From NCBI GenBank assembly GCA_947053595.1, contig CAMRSX010000002.1:83098-147097 (forward strand): a DNA stretch of 64,000 nt, given 5' to 3'. The notes beneath the pieces were generated by a model. It ran no database searches. It was not told the origin of the DNA and was given only the letters and a program-made list of their open reading frames with translations. This document shows positions 57,631 to 64,000 of this stretch, one piece after another. Position 1 is the first letter of the stretch; each line of letters begins with the position of its first letter. The position numbers and the translations under genes are program-made. This DNA is from an uncultured Clostridia bacterium (GTDB lineage: Bacteria; Bacillota; Clostridia; Christensenellales; UBA1242).

Positions 57631-58870
57631 AATTGGGTAACAAATTGGAAATTATGGTGTTGGAAAGGTGCCAAAACAGCGGATTGAGAGTGACAATGTT
57701 CCCATTTTGCCTTAAGATGCCTTGGCTGATATATTCTTCAAAATATGGATTTTTTGTCAGGTCATAACCCTGCAACTCGCTGATGTCCACACCCAAGCTG
57801 CAGCGCAAGCCCAGCATGATTTTCTCTTCATTTTCCTCACTTTGTGAAAGCGTTTCAAACTTTTCAAAAATCCAATTATTTTTTTCTGATTGAGCTTCAG
57901 GCTTTTTGATGCCATGCCAGCGTTTGTCATCCTGAGCGAAGTCTAAGGAACTTTCTGGCACTTGCTCACCATCACAAGAAGAAAACTCGCACTTTTGCAC
58001 AATATTTTCATAGTCTGGCAAAGTTCCCGCGTTTTCGCTGCGCCTTCCATCCAAAAATGAGTGTGCGCCAATGCCAAAGCCAAGATATTCTCCGCGCTTC
58101 CAATAATTTAGGTTGTGCTTGCTTTCAAAGCCTTCAGCAGCAAAGTTGCTTATTTCATATCGCTGCATCCCCTCATCCTGCAAAAACAACGCAAGCTTGT
58201 GAAAAGCTGCCACCATTTCGTCGTCCGAAAGTGGTGCATATTTTTTCTTGGCAATCATGGAAAAAAGCGGCGTGTTTTGATAGACTTCCAAAAGATAGCA
58301 AGAGATGTGCCTAACGCCCAACTCCAGCAATTCTTTTGCATGCTTGCACAAAACTTTTCCGCTTTCGCCTTCCAGCCCCACAATCAAATCGCAAGACACA
58401 TTGTTGAAAAATTTCTTTGCAAGCGCCACCTTTTCAAGTGCCATTCTGCGGCTGTGCAGCCGCCCAATTTTGTGCAGAGAACTGTCTTTCAGCGACTGCA
58501 CCCCAATGCTGAGCCGATTGATTTTCAACCCTCTCCACTTTTCAAGCCGCTGCTGCGTGATGGAATTTGGATTTGCCTCAATGGTGAACTCCGCAAACTT
58601 CTGCACATTAAAATTTGCATAAATTGCTTTGACAATCTTTTCAATCTGACCTTCACTCAAAACACTTGGAGTGCCACCGCCAATGTAAATTGTGGAAATT
58701 GGCCTGTCAGTTTTTCTTGCTGCCATCTCTTTGCAAAGCAAGTCAACATATCTCTCTCGTTCTTCCTCGCCCGCACAAAAAGAATTGAAGACGCAATATG
58801 CACACTTCCTTTCGCAAAATGGAATGTGGATGTAAATTGAGAGGTCTTGCCTCTTTGCAGTTGTTTCCAT
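57629..58870 (-). CDS. hemW: Radical SAM heme chaperone/coproporphyrinogen oxidase-like HemW
   Basis: IYIHIPFCERKCAYCVFNSF... TIYIGGGTPSVLS... SIGVQSLKDSSLHKIGRLHS; contains repeat-derived ESSLDFAQDDK. Confidence 0.93.
   Translation of the reverse strand: METTAKRQDLSIYIHIPFCERKCAYCVFNSFCAGEEERERYVDLLCKEMAARKTDRPISTIYIGGGTPSVLSEGQIEKIVKAIYANFNVQKFAEFTIEANPNSITQQRLEKWRGLKINRLSIGVQSLKDSSLHKIGRLHSRRMALEKVALAKKFFNNVSCDLIVGLEGESGKVLCKHAKELLELGVRHISCYLLEVYQNTPLFSMIAKKKYAPLSDDEMVAAFHKLALFLQDEGMQRYEISNFAAEGFESKHNLNYWKRGEYLGFGIGAHSFLDGRRSENAGTLPDYENIVQKCEFSSCDGEQVPESSLDFAQDDKRWHGIKKPEAQSEKNNWIFEKFETLSQSEENEEKIMLGLRCSLGVDISELQGYDLTKNPYFEEYISQGILRQNGNIVTLNPLFWHLSNTIISNLLPN
57905..57962. repeat. Dispersed repeat family B (copy B4) inside hemW
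   Basis: TGCCAGcgtttGTCATCCTGAGCGAAGTCTAAGGAACtttCTGGCA. Confidence 0.8.
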
Positions 58871-58963
58871 AATAACACCTCAGCTTGCCAAAAAGCAACA
58901 ACTCAAAAGCCCCTAAAAAACTGCCCGCTTTCAAGCAAAAGCAGAAAAGCCGCAAAGCGCTGC

Positions 58964-60772
58964 TTATTTGTCGTCAGAATCCAGTTTGAGAATGCTCATG
59001 AATGCCTCCGATGGAATTTCCACCGAGCCAATCTTTCTCATTTTCTTTTTGCCTTCTTTTTGTTTTTCAAGCAGTTTGCGCTTTCTTGTGATGTCGCCAC
59101 CATAGCACTTTGCAAGCACATCTTTGCGCATAGCAGAAATGGTTTCGCGCGCAATGATTTTGTTGCCGATGCACGCCTGAATTGGCACCTCAAACAACTG
59201 GCGAGGAATGATTTTTTTTAAGCGCTCGGCCAGTTCTCTTCCGCGAGAATATGCCTTATCTTTGTGCACAATCAGTGAAAGCGCGTCGCACTTGTCGCCA
59301 TTAAGCAGCAAATCCACCTTCACAAGGTCGGACTCTTGTGTGCCTGCAAACTCATAGTCAAAGCTGGCATAGCCCTTTGTGCGAGATTTTAGGCTGTCAA
59401 AAAAGTCGTATATGATTTCTCCCAGCGGCAGAACATATTTCAGTTCCACACGCCTCTTGTCAAGATATATCATGTCCTTATAAATTCCGCGCTTGTCTTG
59501 GCACAACTCCATGATTGCGCCAACAAACTCTGGCGGAGTGAACACGCTGGTTTGCACAATTGGCTCTTCAATTTTGGCAATTTCAACCGCCGGCGGCAAA
59601 TTGGAAGGATTGGAAATCTCCACCATCTCCCCGTTGGTTTTAAAGACGTTGTATGACACACTTGGCGCGGTGGTGATGATGTCCAAATTAAACTCGCGTT
59701 CCAGCCTTTCGGTGATGATTTCCAAGTGCAAAAGCCCCAAAAAGCCGCATCGGAAGCCAAAGCCCAGTGCCGAAGAGACTTCAGGCGCAAACTGCAAACT
59801 TGCATCGTTAAGCTTCAACTTTTCAAGGCTGTCTTTAAGGTCGTTATATTTTGCGCCGTCCACGGTGAAGATGCCGCAGAACACCACCGGCTGCACCTCT
59901 TTATATCCCGCAAGTGGCTGTGGCGTTGGATTATCTTTCGTTGTGACAGTGTCCCCAACCTTAACATCCGAGATGGTTTTGATGGAAGCCGCAATATATC
60001 CCACATCTCCAGCAGAAAGCATGGAAACCTCTTTTGTGTTTGGCACAAAAATGCCAACCTCGGTGACATCAAAAACTTTGCCCGTTTGCATCATCAAAAC
60101 TTTGTCACCCGCCTTCACCGTGCCGTCAAAAATTCTCACAAGGCAAATTGCGCCCTTAAAGTTGTCATAATGGCTGTCAAAAATCAACGCCTTAAGCGGC
60201 TTGCTTTCATCCCCAGTTGGCGCCGGAATTTGTGTGATGATAGCTTTCAAAACTTGGTCAATGTTTATGCCTTCTTTGGCAGAAACACAAGGGCAGTTTT
60301 CGGCTGGCAGGCCAATCACTTCCTCAATTTCCGCCTTCACTTCTTCCACTCGCGCAGAAGGAAGGTCAATTTTGTTGATGATAGGCACAGTTTCCAAATT
60401 GTTGTCCAGCGCGAGATATGTGTTTGCCAACGTTTGCGCTTCCACCCCTTGCGAAGCATCCACCAACAGCAGCGCCCCTTCACAAGCAGCAAGCGAACGC
60501 GAAACCTCATAAGTGAAATCCACATGACCGGGTGTGTCAATGAGGTTAAGCACATATTCCTTCCCTTCAAATTCATACACCAATCTGGACGGAGCCAGCT
60601 TGATGGTGATTCCCTTCTCTCGCTCCAGCTCCATGCTGTCCAAAATCTGAGATTGCATATCTCGCTTTGAAACAGTGCCGGTCATTTCAATAAGCCTGTC
60701 CGCCAAGGTGCTTTTGCCGTGGTCGATGTGCGCAATAATGCAAAAATTTCTGATGCAACTTAAATCTTTCAA
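58964..60772 (-). CDS. lepA: Elongation factor 4
   Basis: [26 protein letters not shown]... [22 protein letters not shown]... 602 aa. Confidence 0.98.
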   Translation of the reverse strand: MKDLSCIRNFCIIAHIDHGKSTLADRLIEMTGTVSKRDMQSQILDSMELEREKGITIKLAPSRLVYEFEGKEYVLNLIDTPGHVDFTYEVSRSLAACEGALLLVDASQGVEAQTLANTYLALDNNLETVPIINKIDLPSARVEEVKAEIEEVIGLPAENCPCVSAKEGINIDQVLKAIITQIPAPTGDESKPLKALIFDSHYDNFKGAICLVRIFDGTVKAGDKVLMMQTGKVFDVTEVGIFVPNTKEVSMLSAGDVGYIAASIKTISDVKVGDTVTTKDNPTPQPLAGYKEVQPVVFCGIFTVDGAKYNDLKDSLEKLKLNDASLQFAPEVSSALGFGFRCGFLGLLHLEIITERLEREFNLDIITTAPSVSYNVFKTNGEMVEISNPSNLPPAVEIAKIEEPIVQTSVFTPPEFVGAIMELCQDKRGIYKDMIYLDKRRVELKYVLPLGEIIYDFFDSLKSRTKGYASFDYEFAGTQESDLVKVDLLLNGDKCDALSLIVHKDKAYSRGRELAERLKKIIPRQLFEVPIQACIGNKIIARETISAMRKDVLAKCYGGDITRKRKLLEKQKEGKKKMRKIGSVEIPSEAFMSILKLDSDDK

Positions 60773-60886
60773 AAAACTTCTCCCAAAACTCTCACTTTTT
60801 TAAAACATTTTACAACAAAAACCGCTGCTTGTGCAAACAAAAAAACAAATCTGCAAAAATTTGACAAGTTTGTTTTGGAAATTTGT

Positions 60887-60914
60887 TTTGAAAAAAACAA
60901 AATTTTTGATATGA
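60887..60914 (+). promoter_or_regulatory. Candidate promoter of tdk
   Basis: TTGAAA-16 bp-TATGAT. Confidence 0.45.
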
Positions 60915-60967
60915 TGATTTTGAAACATGCAATCAAGGCAGGGCAAAAGATAAAAGAGAGGTGAAAA

Positions 60968-61918
60968 ATGAATAGATTATATTTCAAATTTGGTGTAATG
61001 GGCTCTTCCAAAACCGCGTCGGCGCTTATGTGCAGGTTCAACTATATGCAAAAAGGCTCCAACGTTCTGCTGTTGAAGCCTGCAATCGACACCCGCGTGA
61101 AGGTGAACGAAGTCACCTCTCGCATTGGCTTGTCCGCACCTTGCTATGCGTTTTGCGAAGACAAAAACCTGATTGAAATTTTTGAATATGAAAATCAAAA
61201 GCAAAAAATTGACGTCATCATTGTGGACGAGGCTCAGTTTTGCACAGCACAGCAAGTTGACCAACTTCGCCAACTCACAGAAGAGGTGCCTGTGTTGTGC
61301 TATGGGCTTAAAACCAATTTCAAAACCCAGCTTTTTGAAGGCAGCAAGCGTCTTTTGGAACTTGCCGACAGCATTCAAGAAATTAAGGCTGTCTGCCAGT
61401 GCGGCAAAAAATCCATATTAAACGGCCGCTTTGTTGACGGGCTGCTTGTCACCGAGGGCGAAGAAGTTGTGATTGGCGGAGATGAAACTTACAAAGCGCT
61501 GTGCTATTCTTGCTTCAAAAAAGAAAAGCAAAAAGCAAAAATTCAAGACAAGCTGGTGAAATATTTGAAGATTTTCAAAGATATGGACGACGCCGGCACT
61601 TGGTCTGGTGACAGCACTGCAGACAACATTGTGCTGCAAGAGCCATATGTCATTTATGACGAAGATGTCAGCGCCTTCATTGAAGATTTCAAAGAGTTTC
61701 AAGTGCCTCACCCAGAGCAAACCGTGGTGGTGAATGACTGCGTGAAAGATTTGAAAAAAATTGCTGTTAAGGACAAATCTTTTGACTATGTCATGACGCT
61801 CATCTCCTATGTTTTGCAGATGGAAACCATCCGTCCGGGGCTGCTGAAAACGTTGATTGAAGACGGCACCATAACAAAGTGGCTGAAACAAATCAAAAAA
61901 GTCACCTCCAACATATAA
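60968..61918 (+). CDS. tdk: Thymidine kinase (type II) with extra C-terminal domain
   Basis: YFKFGVMGSSKTASAL P-loop, VIIVDEAQF, zinc Cys pairs CQC/CYSC; ~115 aa extra beyond TdK. Confidence 0.9.
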   Translation: MNRLYFKFGVMGSSKTASALMCRFNYMQKGSNVLLLKPAIDTRVKVNEVTSRIGLSAPCYAFCEDKNLIEIFEYENQKQKIDVIIVDEAQFCTAQQVDQLRQLTEEVPVLCYGLKTNFKTQLFEGSKRLLELADSIQEIKAVCQCGKKSILNGRFVDGLLVTEGEEVVIGGDETYKALCYSCFKKEKQKAKIQDKLVKYLKIFKDMDDAGTWSGDSTADNIVLQEPYVIYDEDVSAFIEDFKEFQVPHPEQTVVVNDCVKDLKKIAVKDKSFDYVMTLISYVLQMETIRPGLLKTLIEDGTITKWLKQIKKVTSNI

Positions 61919-61943
61919 GGTGGTTAAATTAAAAAGTATGACA

Positions 61944-61976
61944 AAAAAATAAGCAACTTTGGTTGCTTATTTTACT
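61944..61976. terminator. Bidirectional terminator between tdk and efp
   Basis: AAATAAGCAACtttgGTTGCTTATTT. Confidence 0.75.
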
Positions 61977-62527
61977 TTTTCCATGTAAGAGCCATCTCTG
62001 GTGTCCACACGAATGATGTCGCCAATGTTGACAAAAAGTGGAACTTGAATTGTGTAGCCAGTGATGAGTGTTGCTGGCTTTTTTGAAGCCTTGGAGGTAT
62101 CACCCTGAATGCCTGGCTCGGTGTCTGTAACTTCCAACTCCACAAAAGTTGGTGGATAAACCGCAAAAGGCACACCCTTATAAATATACATTGTGGTTGG
62201 CATGTTTTCTGTGATGAAGTTGAGCGCATCTGCAACAATGTCATGATTGAGTGGCATTTGCTCGTATGTTTCGTTGTCCATGAAATAATAAAGCTCGCCA
62301 TCGTTGTAAAGATAAAGCATCTCTTTCTTTTCAATCACTGCATCTTGAAATTTGTCAGATGGGTTGAAAGTTGTTTCTTGCACTTTGCCTGTCATAACAT
62401 TTTTAATGGTTGCCCTAACAAATGGGCTGCCTTTGCCCGGTTTAACGTGCAAAAATTCCACCACGTTGTAAACCGCTCCATCCATTTCAAAAGTTGTTCC
62501 TTTTCTGAAATCTCCAGCTGTAAGCAT
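61967..62527 (-). CDS. efp: Elongation factor P
   Basis: [47 protein letters not shown]. Confidence 0.98.
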   Translation of the reverse strand: MLTAGDFRKGTTFEMDGAVYNVVEFLHVKPGKGSPFVRATIKNVMTGKVQETTFNPSDKFQDAVIEKKEMLYLYNDGELYYFMDNETYEQMPLNHDIVADALNFITENMPTTMYIYKGVPFAVYPPTFVELEVTDTEPGIQGDTSKASKKPATLITGYTIQVPLFVNIGDIIRVDTRDGSYMEKVK

Positions 62528-62626
62528 ATAAAAATCTCCTTAAGTTTCTTATTTTATAAAAATATTTTAACATATTTTTTGCAACATTTCAAGCGATTTT
62601 GAAAATTTGTTTAAAAACAATGGTTT

Positions 62627-63496
62627 TTAAGACAAATAAATCTCTTTCATTGCAACACTATCCTCCGCCATTGTGCCATTGCTTTCACAAATCACATGAC
62701 AAGACATCTTGTTTTTGACAAGCACTTCGCAAAGTGGCTGAAATTCTGGGCCATAAAAATTGTCCTCAAAGGTGAGATGTCTAATTTCGCCTTTTGTGCC
62801 AAACTCAATTTTGGAAAAGTGGATGTGCGCATTTTTGGTGCGATATTCCCCCAGCTTTTCTTGACAAAAGTCAAAAATTTCCTGAAAGTCTGCCGCCGTC
62901 TTAAGCGAGCCTTGTGTCAGCGCGTTGATGTGCCCAAAGTCAAAGGTTGGCATCAGCTTTTCTGAAATTGTGCAAAGATTGATAATCTCTTTCCAAGTTC
63001 CAATTTGCATGGTTTTGCCCATGGTTTCTGGGCAAAGATACATCCCTTCATCCAGCTCTGCTTCAAACTCAGGCATAAACTCCTTAAAGCGCTTTGTCAA
63101 AAGCGCAATGGCATTTTCTCTGCTTTCTTTTCCGCAAGAGCCCGCATGAAAAATCAGCCGCTTTGCCCCAAAAGCCTTCATAAACTTGATGCCCGTTCTG
63201 ACATATCCCAAAGATTTTTCATACATCTCTGGGTCTGGATTTGCAAAGTTGATGAAATATGGTGCATGGATGGAAAGCTCAATTCCATGCAAGGCAAACT
63301 CTTTGCCAAGTTTTTCTGCCATTTCCATCTTCATGCGATAGCCTTGCCCAAAACTGTATTCAAACAACTCCAAGCCGCCCTCAAATTTGCCTTTGCCTTG
63401 CACCTTCAGCCACGCTGGCGCTTCCAGTGTGGATTTGTGCCCCTGCTCATAAAACGAATTGCTGTTGCCTGATGGGCCAAAAAGTACCTTGTCCAT
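62627..63496 (-). CDS. Endonuclease IV-like TIM-barrel protein
   Basis: LSIHAPYFINFANPDPEMYEKSLGYVRTGIKFMKAFGAKRLIFHAGSCGKESRENA... HIHFSKIEFG. Confidence 0.85.
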   Translation of the reverse strand: MDKVLFGPSGNSNSFYEQGHKSTLEAPAWLKVQGKGKFEGGLELFEYSFGQGYRMKMEMAEKLGKEFALHGIELSIHAPYFINFANPDPEMYEKSLGYVRTGIKFMKAFGAKRLIFHAGSCGKESRENAIALLTKRFKEFMPEFEAELDEGMYLCPETMGKTMQIGTWKEIINLCTISEKLMPTFDFGHINALTQGSLKTAADFQEIFDFCQEKLGEYRTKNAHIHFSKIEFGTKGEIRHLTFEDNFYGPEFQPLCEVLVKNKMSCHVICESNGTMAEDSVAMKEIYLS

Positions 63497-63537
63497 TTTT
63501 CTCCTTTTTAAGTTAAAAGTGCTAAATCTCCAAAAAT

Positions 63538-64000
63538 TTAAAGCAATCTCAAATCCAACTTCAAGTTGTTGTCTTTCACAAGTGCAATCCCCAAAAACTT
63601 CCCCTTGCCATAAAGCTTATATTTTCCGTCCAGCGCCTCACAATGCAAGATTTGTCCGTTCAAAATTTTGTCTGAATCTTCATTGCAAAGCTGAATTGCT
63701 TCATTTTCAAACAAACTTTCGCAAGAAAGAAGCGCAAATTTGCCCGCTTCAATGTCTTGCAGAGTGAAAGCATCCACAAGATGAAAACCACCACATCTTG
63801 TGCGTGTTATGCAATGCATAACACCATAGGTTGACATTTTTTCTGCCATATCTCTGCACACACAACGGATGTAAGTGCCGCTGGAACACGAAATGGAAAA
63901 TTTGAAAACATTTTCTTTCACGCAGTCAAGCAAAGTTATGTCAAAAATTTCAATTTCTTTTGGCACAAGCGCCAGCGTTCTGCCTTTGATTGCTTCTTTG
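63538..64000 (-). CDS. truB: tRNA pseudouridine synthase B (N-terminus outside window)
   Basis: KEAIKGRTLALVPKEIEIFDITLLDC... FSISCSSGTYIRCVCRDMAEKMSTYGVMHCITRTRCGGFHLVDAF. Confidence 0.87.
   Translation of the reverse strand, partial: KEAIKGRTLALVPKEIEIFDITLLDCVKENVFKFSISCSSGTYIRCVCRDMAEKMSTYGVMHCITRTRCGGFHLVDAFTLQDIEAGKFALLSCESLFENEAIQLCNEDSDKILNGQILHCEALDGKYKLYGKGKFLGIALVKDNNLKLDLRLL
63795..63825. repeat. Palindrome inside truB resembling the GTGTATTATG family
   Basis: GTGTTATGCA-a-TGCATAACAC (10-bp perfect arms). Confidence 0.6.

Noticed and set aside
63795-63825. Palindrome in truB as a recent mobile insertion
   Set aside because: The encoded MSTYGVMHCITRTRCGGF has the same length as the usual TruB segment, so no clear extra residues; kept only as part of the palindrome family observation

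Overview
The window is 64 kb from a low-GC, endospore-forming Bacillota/Clostridia-like genome; the sequence alone does not identify the species. About 50 kb is core material: spoIIIAA-AH followed by asp23-nusB-xseA-xseB-proS, SRP RNA, gap, rpiB, rsfS, yhbY, obgE, nth, lysS, ftsQ-like and murA, lgt, and the ylxM-ffh / rpsP-khpA-rimM-trmD-rbgA-yraN-rplS block, then hemW, lepA, tdk, efp and a partial truB. The main accessory region is the left 13.4 kb. It is one minus-strand operon behind a perfect-consensus TTGACA-17-TATAAT promoter: a 766-aa Ig-like surface protein, a 1295-aa Ig-like protein ending in a Hint-like domain, and a 2146-aa protein with InlB-like repeats, membrane segments, tandem pre-toxin repeats and a variant HNH/Endo VII (WHH-like) C-terminal domain. 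Two tandem, diverged copies of a 124-aa putative immunity gene follow. I read this as a polymorphic toxin-immunity module. Other notable items are a Rho-like protein without a visible Walker A motif, a bacterial protein with mTERF-like repeats, a 35-aa SpoVM-like ORF missing from the ORF track, a TdK with an extra C-terminal domain, a MarR-operator/ABC exporter unit, a His/Cys-rich permease, and three dispersed hairpin repeat families. One repeat copy lies in frame inside hemW and two separate spoIIIAB from spoIIIAC. All homology calls are from recognition of protein motifs; no searches were run.
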